In this document: positions 30,840-41,761 of the stretch, in pieces
How the letters are laid out: each line of letters opens with the position of its first letter
Position numbering within the stretch: the first letter of the stretch is position 1
Assembly (NCBI GenBank): GCA_028571685.1
Contig: CM053141.1
Coordinates: 74,013,833 to 74,077,832, forward strand
Length of the DNA stretch: 64,000 nt
From: Heterohyrax brucei
Lineage: Eukaryota; Chordata; Mammalia; Hyracoidea; Procaviidae
Direction: 5' to 3'
Notes under the pieces: model-generated
Database searches by the model: none
What the model saw: only the letters and a program-made list of their open reading frames with translations
Told to the model about the DNA's origin: nothing
Translations under genes and position numbers: made by a program

Positions 30840-31914
30840 CAAGGTCTGACAACTAAGTTTTCAAACTTTACACTGTGCACTGGAGTTGACAGCAATGTAT
30901 AAACAACTCAGGTTTCATAACATTGGTATATCAGTGTCTCACAGCTTTGTTCACATCGATGTGGGGCAGTGTCTTGCTGAGTGGCATTCATTATTGTTGC
31001 ATGTTTTTGTGTGCCATCGTGAGAATGTCAGAGCTTGAATTAGAACAACAAACATTAAATTTCTTGTTAAACATGGCAAGAGTGGAAGTGAAATCAGGGA
31101 CACGTTAGTCCACATTTATGGGAATAATGCCATGAAGAAAACGGCAGTGTACAAATGGATTAAATGTTTTTCTAAGGAGAGAGAAAGCATCACTGGTGAA
31201 GAGAGGTCAGTGCGGCCAATAAAAAGCAGAACTGATGAAAAATTGCAAAAATCCATCAAATTGTGCATCAAAATCATTAGCTGACTGTTGAGAAGCATAG
31301 CAGACCAAGTAAATACCAATAAACAGGAAAATCTTTACTGACCCTGAAACAAAGCATCAAAGTGTACAACAGAAGTCAGACAATTCTCCCTGACCAAAAA
31401 AGTTCTGTGAGTCCGTATGAAGAGTCAAAAGGATGTTTCTAACCTTTATTGACAGTTAACCAAGTTTACCGTTGGAAGTACTAACAAGGCTGAGTGCAAA
31501 AATTAGATGCAAACGACCTGAACCTTTTTGCCTACAACTCATGGCTCTTGTATCATGACAGTGTATCAGCTCACATGGCACTGGAGTTTTTAGCCAATAA
31601 ACAAATAATGGTATTGGAACACCCTCCCCACTCACCTGGTCTGGTCCTCAGTGACTTTTTTCTTTACATGAAGATAAAGAAAATACAGAAATAGGGAATT
31701 CTGATGACATTCAGGACAGCAAGGTAATACAACGACAGCTCTGATGGTCATTCTAGAAAGAATTCTAAAATTGCTTTGAAGGATGCACTGGGTACTGGTG
31801 TCAGTGCGTAGATTCCCCAGGGGAGTACTTCAGAGATGACCATAATGATATTCCTCAGTGAGGTATGAAGCACTTTTTCTAGGGTGAGTTCATGAACTTA
31901 ACTGTCAGACCTCA
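30840..31914 (+). mobile_element. Mariner transposon, decayed, both ends present
   Basis: Terminal inverted repeats (C)AAGGTCTGACAACTAAG and, at the right, the reverse (TG)AGGTCTGACAGTTAAG are flanked by TA on both sides (30838-30839, 31915-31916). Inside, transposase pieces are readable in broken frames: SELELEQQTLNFLLNMARVE, KKTAVYKWIKCFSKERESIT, and HDSVSAHMALEFLA, the last around the second catalytic aspartate. Stops and frameshifts mean it is inactive. Confidence 0.9.
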
Positions 31915-32084
31915 TATTTTACACTGCAACACAGTATACACACACCCCCCGACAGACATCAAATACATACATACATATAATACATATAAATAACTGGAAT
32001 AAGTTTCACAAAATAACACCCTTACTAAGATAAAGCTGTATCAAATGACTTTATTAATATCAAAATGTAACAAAAACTCAGCCA

Positions 32085-33165
32085 CAAATGATACAAAATT
32101 TGTCCACATGCACTATTTTCAACTGTTGTCTCATTCTTGCACTCCCTGCCTTCAGGCCTTCAACATTTTCACCAAAACAGCTACCAGGATCACCAATGAC
32201 CTCCCACTGTCAAATTCACTGAGCACTCCTCAGTCCTCCTTTACTAGACCTATTAGCAGCATGTGACCTGTGGGGAGCACAGGACACTCCCTCCTCCTCA
32301 AAATCTGCTCTTCACTTGGCTTCCAGGACATCACATCCCTCCCTCATTTTTTTCTGATTCACTGAGAGCTCATGCCTAGCCTCTTTTCCTATTTCTCCTC
32401 ATATCTCTGATCTTTAAATACTAGGAGTACCCCCCTGAGTTTTTTCCTCTGAAAACTATTCACATTTACTTGTTTGGTTGTCTCATCCTGTTGAATTTAA
32501 ACTTCACTTCTGGGCTGACTTCTAAATTTTCATTTCTAGCCCAGACATTCGTTGGGATTCCTTACTCATATGCAGCTCCTATAAATGGCCGTCTCACATT
32601 TTTATGTCCCAAACCCAAGTACTATGCCTCCTCTCCAAAAAAGTAGTCTTTATGTAGACGTCTCCAGCTCTGTAAATTCTAGCTTTGTTCTTACAGTTGC
32701 TTAGGCCAAAAAGCTTGGTGTTATCCTTGACTCTTCTCTTTCATGCTCTGCATGCCATCTACTGGCAAACTCTGATGGTCCTACCTTTGATATATGTTCA
32801 GATCCAACACACTGGTCCTAACTAGTTGGCCTGCCTCCCTCCTATGGTCTTTTTTTCAACACAGCAGTTAGAAGGCACTTTCTGTAAGTCTCATCATACT
32901 ACATCTAGCTCAAACTAGCCAGTGGATTCCCAGCTCAAAGTAAATACTGAAGACCTTCAAATGGCCTCCACATTACCTGGTTCCTGTTGCCCTCTTAACC
33001 CCATGTCCTTAATTTCTCCCCTCATGTTCACTCTACTCCAGCCACCCAGGTCTCCTTAATATTCCCTGACCACACCAAGCAGGGACTTGCCTTACTTCAA
33101 GTCTTTCACTCTGTCAAGTCTTCACTTTCATTTCTTTTGCCTGGAAGGTTCACTTTCTAGGAGTC
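32085..33165 (+). mobile_element. L2 LINE fragment
   Basis: GGATCACCAATGACCTCCCA, then TTGGCTTCCAGGACATCAC, a CTTGACTCTTCTCTTTC block and CTCCAGCCACCCAGG...CACACCAAGCAG appear in the order I know from L2. No frame is open. Confidence 0.75.
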
Positions 33166-33445
33166 CGCTGATTTTTTTTTTAAACTGTTGTAATTTTTAA
33201 ATTGTGGTAAATAATAAGCATTTGCTATTCACCATCTTCACTTGTACAGCTCAGTGACATTAACATGTCCATTGTGTTGTTCAGCCATCACCGTTAATGA
33301 TTCCCAACTCTTTCCATCCGTGACCACTTTTTTAACAGCATACCCCACTTCCAGTCTCTTCTCTCCTTCTCCATACAGCCTTTATCACTATCTGTCACCT
33401 ATACATTTATTTACTGTCTGGTTTCCACCACTATACACTTTGTGA
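33166..33445 (-). repeat. Old L1 3' end fragment, reverse
   Basis: ACATTAACATGTCCATTGTG and TTCAGCCATCACCGTTAATG are in the style of old L1 3' UTR in reverse. Confidence 0.55.
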
Positions 33446-33766
33446 GGGCAGAAGCATAGGCCAAGCACCTAGAACAGTACCTACCGCAGAGATAAAATTC
33501 AGTAAATATGCACTGAAATGAGTAACTTGGCTGAACTCACCACCACTTTCCAATTGTATTATGTATTTAAAGCTCCAAAAATAACTTGCAGAGCCAATAG
33601 GCTCCCTTTATAACCAGGCACAGCTGGGAGAAGGAGAGAGTGGAAAAGGGAGAAAGGGGAAGGGAAAGCAAAATGGAGAGAGGAACAAAGGCAGAGGGGG
33701 AAAGTCAGAAAGACACACAAGAAGAAGAAGGTACAGAGAGGAGAATGACAACAAGACTCCCAAGAA

Positions 33767-34142
33767 CTGATGGTCTAGGGGCCTCCGGGTTCCCCTGGGA
33801 GCATGGCCCCTGGTCCTGATGCTGCCCCTGTCCATAATGCATAATGTAGGTCAACTCTCGGACAGGAATGGATTGGACTTTGTGACACGGAGTGACCATA
33901 TCATGTGTGCACTTTATGGTTCTATGCATCTATAGGATGTTGTCGTGCTGACCTCTTACTGGAGGAAAGGGAGTGGGCAGAGAGGAGGGAATAGGCAGTT
34001 GTTGGGAGGATAAGACAGGTATGGAGTAGAGAGAAGAGTGTGCTGTCACTGGGCAGGGAGTGCAGTGGGAGCTGCATATAGATGGGCATCCAATTTATGT
34101 GGGAATGTACATTTTCATTCAATTATAATCATGATAAAAAAA
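33767..34142 (+). mobile_element. L1 3' UTR insertion with target-site duplication
   Basis: Direct repeats AAGACTCCCAAGAA lie at 33753-33766 and 34143-34156. It starts near GGGTTCCCCTGGGAGCATGG and ends in an A run. Confidence 0.92.
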
Positions 34143-34859
34143 AAGACTCCCAAGAAGCAAACACAGCCTTGGTTCTTCACTGGGCAGATCCAGTCCTTGT
34201 GACACTCAGCTAGCCTTGGTTTCTCAAGCTTGGATTATCAGTGAGATAACTTGACAACTGTTTGTACTTTTTCAATACTATTTTAACCAAGTAGTTTTCT
34301 TTCTTCATTGTTAGACAGATTCAACCTTACCATGTACATTCCAGAGAAAAATATTTTTTATATTTAAGGTTTGGAAAAAAAAGATTTAACATTTATTTTT
34401 AAAAGCATTAATAAAGAGGTAACATACTAAGAAAACGACACTATAAAAACATGTTCAATTGTAATTTGACAAACTGACTTTCATGCACTAGGTGTGACCT
34501 TTTAATCACCCACATTTGCCCTGTTCAGTTAATGCAAATTGATTATTCCCTAAAAACGCTTCCTTGGTTACTGAAGCATGGAACAGATACAACAGCTGAC
34601 AAAATGCAGAGGGACTATGCTCTTCAACCAAGTGCTGATGAAGAAGATGATGCAGTGTTTTTCACACTGACCAGAGTACATCAAAATACCATTCTCCTTG
34701 GGAGAGAGCTCTACCTAAATTTGAAAGGAAAAAGTCTAGATATAATCATGATATATTTTAAAGTCTATTTTATAACGTAAGGACATGGTAAATAATACTA
34801 GGAAAATATGCTAATATATTTAATGTAATACTAACTTCAGTCTTCATAGAACATTTAAA

Positions 34860-35360
34860 TACACAAACTATATGCAGAATTCATTTGGAAGAATAAATGG
34901 GCAAAAATCTATTTTTTAAAACTTTAAGGCATATTAGTATTGGATTTGCCCTGATCGTTTTGAAAACATATTACAAAGCAGTAATTATCAAAATCATGTG
35001 TCCAGCTGGCCTATGTATATAACATGTTTGTGTATGTGTCCTGCATACATATCCATGATCTTACAAAGCACACAGGGGCACAGTTGCAGAGGCTTCCTAC
35101 ATATCCAGACAACTCCTGGAATTGGTTTAAAAGGCCTGGGATGATAGTCTTGGGGGACAATCTAGTTGAATTTTCTCAAAATAAAGAACTGATTTCTAAG
35201 GACAAAAAGAAAATAGGGTATTCTCATCCAGTTACAGTCCTTCACACAGTATTTTGTGATAAAGACCGGAACCATCCTGCTTTGTTACTGGGACACATGA
35301 CAGTGTTCTTTCAACTTTTATGGTGCTTATACATCAAAATTTATGAGGTAGACAAATGTT
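34860..35360 (+). repeat. Old L1 ORF2 fragment
   Basis: AATTCATTTGGAAGAATAAA, then GAAAACATATTACAAAGCAG and TAATTATCAAAATCATGTG follow old L1 ORF2. Frames are broken. Confidence 0.6.
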
Positions 35361-35449
35361 AAAGACAGTTGCATATACAAGGTGACTGGAAGATCAGATG
35401 ATACAGGAATGGAAGTTAAAAATCATTAACCTGACCACTGTAATTAGTG

Positions 35450-35838
35450 TTTATAAGTATAAAAATGAAAATCTTTGCTGTTAATGAACAAAGATAGCCA
35501 TCATATATATCTAGAACAAATCTATAAGCCATCAAAGTCTTCAAAAGCATTATGCTTTAATGAAGTAAGCACAAGAAGAAGCAGAAGCAGTGATAAACTA
35601 GAACACATTAGAGACATACTTGAAATCTGGAATCAGTATTTAAAAGACAGACATGTTCCACAACAGAGGAGTACAGGAGCTGGTTAAACAGACACGAGAA
35701 ATACAGGCTGGAGGGAGGGGGTGTGGTCTCATAGGGTGGGGAGAGTAGCTGGGGTTGCACAGCGAAGTGTGTGTACGTTTTTGTATAAGAAACTGACTAT
35801 AATGGTAAAGTTTCACTTAAACACAATTAAAAAAAAGA
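35450..35838 (+). repeat. Afrotherian LINE-tail repeat with A run
   Basis: ACAGGAGCTGGTTAAACAGA, GAAACTGACTATAATGGTAA and TTTCACTTAAACACAATT, then an A run, match the copies at 16950 and 54340. Confidence 0.65.
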
Positions 35839-35962
35839 AAACTGCAGAAAGATCAATAAAATTTATTACAGTTAAGAAAAAACAACTGTTCCCGGTTCAT
35901 GCGTAACAGCTGATGAATAGTTAGTTACATCAAAAGGATGTTGCTTGTTTTGGATAAACATG

Positions 35963-36229
35963 CGAGGTCTGACAAGTCCACAAACTTGACTGTTTTAAGT
36001 GCTACAGACCTCACTGCCAAATATCACTACAGTCACCTTGGAAGTACTCCCCTTGGGAAGCTATGCACCAGTGCCAGCACCTTCCTTTCAAGGGCAGACT
36101 AGGTGCTGGCACTGATGCATAGCTTCCCAAGGGGAGTAATTCCAGGGTGACCATGGTGACATTCATCGGCAATGAGGTATGTAGCACTTTTTCTAGGATG
36201 AGTTTGCGAACTTAATTGTCAGAACTCAT
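35963..36229. mobile_element. Palindromic mariner-derived element
   Basis: Both halves are copies of the same mariner end. The inner arms 36045-36081 and 36102-36138 are near-perfect inverted repeats around a 20-base loop, and the outer parts pair more loosely out to GGTCTGAC / GTCAGAAC. The right half matches 31790-31914. Confidence 0.85.
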
Positions 36230-36359
36230 AGAAGTAAATTCAGAACTAGGAAAATTGGAGTTAGCTATATTTAAATTCTCATTAACACTGCTAATAAAGT
36301 TAGTTTTCACTATTACTTTTACTTCTGTGAATTATTTGTAAAATGACTTAGAAAGAAAT

Positions 36360-37190
36360 AAAGTTTTGTAAGCAAAAAAATTTAAAAATAGAGTAAGCAC
36401 AGATGCCCAAAATAAAAAATGGTAATAGGAAAATAACCATACATACAGGGAAAAATTTTTTACTGGAAGCACTAGAAGAAACCTCAAAAGCCATCAAAAA
36501 GTCTGTTGAGAATTAAACAATTTAATTACATCAAAATAAAACATTTCTGTCAAAGCAACCACTACCATCATAAGCATAATCAAAAAGAAATGATATGGTA
36601 GAAAAAAACTTGTATGAGTTTTCCTATAAAGAATTCCTACAAATAAAAAATAAAAGTTAAAAAGCACTTAACAGTAATGTTCATAAGTTTTTCCAAAAAG
36701 GAGACACATTGCTCTTAAAAATAGTGAACAAAAAGACAAATACAAGATAATCATTTTTCAAGTTTTAGATTGACAAAGATCCAAAATTTGATAAACTGTT
36801 AGCTAAACTCTGGGAAACAGGAACAAACAATGTTAGTAGAAATACAAATGAATGTATTGAGAGCAACTTAGTAAAAATCTATCAGAATTTCAGTGAATAC
36901 ACTCTTCAACACAGTGGTTTTACTTCTACTTAATCCTAAAGACATTCATATTTCTACAAAGGATGAATAAATATATTACATGTAAGAGTATTCTCAAACT
37001 GTTAAAAAAAAGGAGACAGTTTTACATAGCAATGTAACATGCTCTCCAATCAATATACAGTAAGAGGAGAAAGCACTTACCTATAAAAGTACACTGTATC
37101 AGTGACCTATAAAAATAAAATTTCAAAAGGTTTAAAGGAATAATGAAGACAGATATATTTTACCAAATCATTTCACTTACATGTTAATTT
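36360..37190 (+). repeat. Old L1 ORF2/3' fragment, highly decayed
   Basis: AAGAAACCTCAAAAGCCATC, TAATTACATCAAAATAAAAC and TTCATAAGTTTTTCCAAAAA have the A-rich character and some text of old L1 ORF2. Identification is weak. Confidence 0.4.
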
Positions 37191-37207
37191 TTTATTGGCA
37201 ATACATG

Positions 37208-37252
37208 TGCCAGCCAAAGCCAAGTGCCATCGAGTCGGAAACACGTGTACAT
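37208..37252 (-). repeat. AfroSINE tail fragment
   Basis: AAGCCAAGTGCCATCGAGTC followed by GGAAACACG is the reverse tail of the family, very short here. Confidence 0.5.
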
Positions 37253-38077
37253 GGTACAAAAATTATAAAATAGCAAAAGGAAATACTGTGAAGTCTCTCA
37301 CATTCCTGTGTATTCTAGCTCCCTTTCAGAGGTAATTTACCTTGAGTATTGTTCTTGATAACCAATTCTCATGCATTAATACACATAATATATATTTCTA
37401 CAAATGACAGGCAGCATAGTATACATAGTTCTGGATTTTTTTTTCATTGAAACAAATCCTGTCAAATTTCTAAAAATACGAGGCAGTAGTTACTAAAACT
37501 GTTTTTAATAAAAAGTGATTAAAAGAATACACTGCTTGAAAAACTAAATTCAAATGATTTTAGAACTTTTATACAACCAAGAATAACAATGTATAAAGAA
37601 ATAATTCTTAAACTCTAATAATTAAGAATTAAAAATGAGGACATCAGTTAACTGTTTTTGGAAAGGAGCATATGACATGTGATACTCTATAGAATGAATT
37701 AGAATCTATGACCCAGTATATGAAATTATCAATACACAAAAATAGTTCTATGAAATTATGTCAAGCAAAAAAGCCCAAAATAGATCATTGCTATGTAAAA
37801 TATATATCACAATCCCAAATTTAACATTTAACTCATGTACTTCAGAGGTAGAGTGCAATACTGTCATCTGGTATATTGTATTTCAATCATCACAGTAACA
37901 TGCAACTCAGTATTGTTCAAAAAATTTGAAAAGGTGATACAGTGAATTGTGTCGTGCAGACAAGTGCTCAGGAAGACAATCGTGAAACATTTGTTGACAT
38001 CAAATAGTATTTAAAAAAAAAAATTGGGGGAGTAACTGGTAGTAGACTTGCTCTCCTGTCATAAAATATGAAGGTGG

Positions 38078-38201
38078 CCAGAATGTATGATACAACTGTT
38101 TCCAGGCACCAGAATATGTGATACAATTGTTTCTAGGAACCAGAATATATGATAGAACTGTTTCCAGGAACCAGAATATATGATACAGTTGTTTCCAGGC
38201 A
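38078..38201. repeat. Minisatellite, four copies of a 31-bp unit
   Basis: Units start at 38078, 38109, 38140 and 38171. Each begins CCAGAAT(G/A)T and continues with ATGATACAACTGTTTCCAGG or close variants. All are exactly 31 bp with two to four differences. Confidence 0.95.
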
Positions 38202-38564
38202 TTGGACAACACACAGCAGGGTTTGATCCTGGAAAAATGCCACACATTACGTGTGCTTCACATTTCATCCCTTTCTGGCTTCAGGATGGAAGAGGGAGCC
38301 TGAACAGAATAGTGTTCTTCCTGAGTAAAAGAAACAGAAATTGGACTTTGGGCACTGCAATAAGGCAGTTGGAATCTGAGGAGGCAGGTCAGGAAGGAAA
38401 GGATTTGTAGAAAAAGAGCTCCAAAAGTCTGCTGTGGGAGTTTCACTTGAGTCCTTGCCCAAATCCTCAATTATACATGTGCAGAACAAGACTGCAAGGA
38501 GCCTCACAGATGGAGCGGCTGGTGCTGAGAGCTGGATAAACTTAAAAGGCCATACAGAGTTCTT

Positions 38565-38690
38565 CCATTTCCTCAGTTAGCTGTGGCAAATCATTTCACT
38601 CCTGTGAGTCTGCTTTCTCCTCTGTAAAATGGGAATGACAGTATCTAACTCTACCAGTGCTGTAAAGATTAACTGGGTCTAGCATGCAAC
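38565..38690 (+). repeat. MIR fragment
   Basis: TTTCCTCAGTTAGCTG, TCTCCTCTGTAAAATGGGAA and TAAAGATTAACTGGG match the MIR consensus order. Confidence 0.75.
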
Positions 38691-39229
38691 AATCAATTAG
38701 TACAGCTATTCCTCTTACTAATAAAGGGAAGATAAATTTCATGGCAGTTTCTAGTTTCCTTTACAGTAAAAACCCAAATTTACAACACATACTGTAAAAG
38801 TCTACTGAAACCAAGACTTAACGAAGATTTTGTGTATTCTTAACCTAAAATCTAGGTCTAAAAACACAGACCCATTATTACTCAGAAATACTGCTTCACA
38901 TCTGTCACCTGCTACCTGGAAATCTAGCACCAGCATGTTTTATTGAATGTGGACTATGTATAGCTCAACCCTAAAGTATATACCATTTTTAAATAAAACG
39001 GGTAATCTGTCTGTCATAATAACTAATAATAAAAGGATCAAAACTTCAAAGTTCAGACATTACTTTCTCCAACTATAATACTTGATACCTTCATAATGTG
39101 CTACACATATTATCCTAGGATGCTAATTAGCTGAACTCCAGTAATTATACCTTAAAAATCATGCTATACAAGACTCTCCCTTGCTCATTCCATTATATGA
39201 CATTCTGAAACAGGCAAACGACTCTTTGC

Positions 39230-39460
39230 CCATAGAAATCAGAGTGGTTACTGGGGGCGAGAATGGGGCCCAGAGGGACTTCCTGGGTTGAGGGATATAT
39301 TCTGTATCTTGAATGCGGTGTTTGTAAACAAGGATACAGCTTTGTCAAAACTGATCAAACACTTCACTTTAAATCTGTCCATTTAACTGTATATAATTTG
39401 AACCTAAACAAAAGTACTAGATAAGAATTGGCTGTATAAGTGCCCTTGAATATCCTTGAA
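39230..39460 (+). repeat. Old L1 3' UTR fragment
   Basis: ATCAGAGTGGTTACTGGGGG, TATTCTGTATCTTGAATG and TTTGTCAAAACTGATCAAAC follow the old L1 3' end. Confidence 0.7.
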
Positions 39461-39594
39461 AAAGCATGACTCATAAATAAAAGTCATCTACTGCCAAATA
39501 CTGAGATACATGTGTGTAAAATGTCTTCTACTGACAGCTGGAGATAAAACACAGGCTTGTATAGCAGCAGGAGTTGCTCTTGTTAACCTTTAAG

Positions 39595-41189
39595 AATCTG
39601 ATTTCAAATATCAATAAGAAAAAGATAGATAATCCAATTAACCATTGGACAAAGGAGATGGACAGACACTTCTCTAAAGAGGAGATCCAGGTAGCCAAAA
39701 AACACATGCAGACATGCTCACAATCATTAGCTATAAAAGAAATTCAAATGAAACTACCATGAGATACCATCTCACCCCAACAAGGTTGGCCATGATCCAA
39801 AAAAACACAAAACAACAAATGCTGGAGAGGTTGTGGAGAAATTGGAACTCTCCTACACTGTTGGTGGGATTGAAAAATGGTGCAACTCTTTAGAAAGTAA
39901 TCTGGTGCTTCCTTAAAAAGCTGGATATAGACATACACATAGACCCTGTAATTCCACTGCTCAGAATATATCCTACAGAATCAAGGCCATTCACACCAAG
40001 TGATACACACACACAAATGTTTATCGCAGCACAGTCCACAGCAGCAAAACATGGAATCAACCCAGATGCCCAGCAACAGAGGAATGGATAGGTAACCCAT
40101 GGTATATATACTCAATAGAACACAATGCAGTGATAAAGAACAACAATGATTTTAGGAAATATCTCATAACCTGGTTTCAATTGGAGGACATTGTGTTGAG
40201 TGAAAGTAGTCAGCGACAAAGGGACAAATATTGTATGACACCGCTACGATATGAACTTAAAAACAGACTCATGCACTGAAGCAGAGACTCTTTGATGGCT
40301 GCAAGGTGGGGAGAGGGTTTAGATAGTTGACAGAAATTTGGCTGGGTGAAATCTGTGACAGCACACATTAGAAAATCAATATTAACTGGACTTCAACATG
40401 ATTACTCTTCCCATCTTAATCCAATGTTACAAGGACAGAGTAGCTGGGGTGGGGAGCTGGAGACCATGCTCTCAGGGGAAACAGGCCAACTGGCACAACC
40501 AGCATTTTGCTAAGAAAGCCTTCCACACCCCACATTGGTGAGTAGCGTCGAGGGTCTTAAAAGCTGCCAAGCTGCCATCTGAGCGTACAGCAAATGGTCC
40601 CAACTTAGCAGGAACAGATGATCACCAAGGACCAAAATAGCATGGGGAAAAGAGAACCCAGAAGACACAGAGACCCACAGGAGTGGATGACTACATCAAT
40701 TTGTGACCAGAAGAACCGGATAGGACAGGCCACTACCAGTGATAGCCGTGAGTCTCGCTGGTAGTACAAGAATAAAATGGGGTGCACACTGAGATCTCCA
40801 TTAAAAGACTGCAATTGATGGTCCACAGGCCTTGGCATTCCCCTGGGAGCATGGCCCCTGGCCCTGATGCTGCCCTGTCCATAAATCATAATGGAGGCCA
40901 ACTCTCAGACAGGAAATAATTGGACTTGGCAACACAGAGTGACCATACCATGTGCACACTTTATGGTTCTAACCATGTATAGCATGTCGTCCTGTTGACC
41001 TCTTACTGGAGGAAGGGGAGTGGTTGGAGAGGACAGGATAGGAGTTTGTAGGGAGGATGAGACATGTATGGAGCAGAGAGGAAGAGTGTACTGTCACCGG
41101 GCAGGGAGAACAGTGGGAGCTGCATATAGGTGGGCATGCAAATTTATATGGGAATGTACATTTTCATTCAATCATAATTTAAAAAAAAA
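39595..41189 (+). mobile_element. L1 copy, end of ORF2 and full 3' UTR
   Basis: It starts in the ORF2 C-terminal region (the protein text WTKEMDRHFSKEEIQVAKKH is readable), with frameshifts beyond. The 3' UTR follows from about 40270 to an A run at 41181-41189. It is the longest 3' UTR copy in the window along with 46726-48161. Confidence 0.9.
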
Positions 41190-41699
41190 ATCAGATTTCT
41201 GGATTGAATCCACTTTTTCAGTTCACCAAGAGCTTCAAATTACTTATGACTGAAGTTTATAAATATTCAAGATCATTAAACCTGTAGCTTATTTCTGTTA
41301 AACAACCACTTCATGCCATTCAATTGGAAACATCTGTTCAGACATACATTGCAGTGGTAACTTTGTTTTCTCTGTACGTAAGGAGACTGGTGCTTTATTA
41401 TTCAATATTTAAGTTAAACTGTTTCTAAAAATAACCTAGGTCAAATATAATTACATTAACTCAACTTTCAAAAATACTTAAGGTAGAATTTGTTATTTAA
41501 AGTCTTTTATAAAACTAATGAGTAAATCTGGAAATAGGGTAATGGATACACATAATGAATGTAATCACTATCACCTGAATTGTACATGTAAAATATGATG
41601 ACATGGCAAGTGTTTGCTGTATATATACTTACCTATCCCCTCATACACAAAGCTAGCAAAAGTGGAAAAATGGGAAGTCCAGTTAATTAGTAGTACTGT

Positions 41700-41761
41700 A
41701 CCAACAAACCCTAGGGGTGTAGTGGTTAAGTGCTGCATCTGCTAACCAAAAGGTTCGTGTT
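41700..41761 (+). repeat. AfroSINE, left part, split by an L1
   Basis: GTGTAGTGGTTAAGTGCTGC then ATCTGCTAACCAAAAGG. The rest of the same SINE resumes at 45487. Confidence 0.85.

Noticed and set aside
38078-38201. CRISPR-like array
   Set aside because: Units abut with no unique spacers, and the context is a mammalian chromosome; it is a minisatellite.
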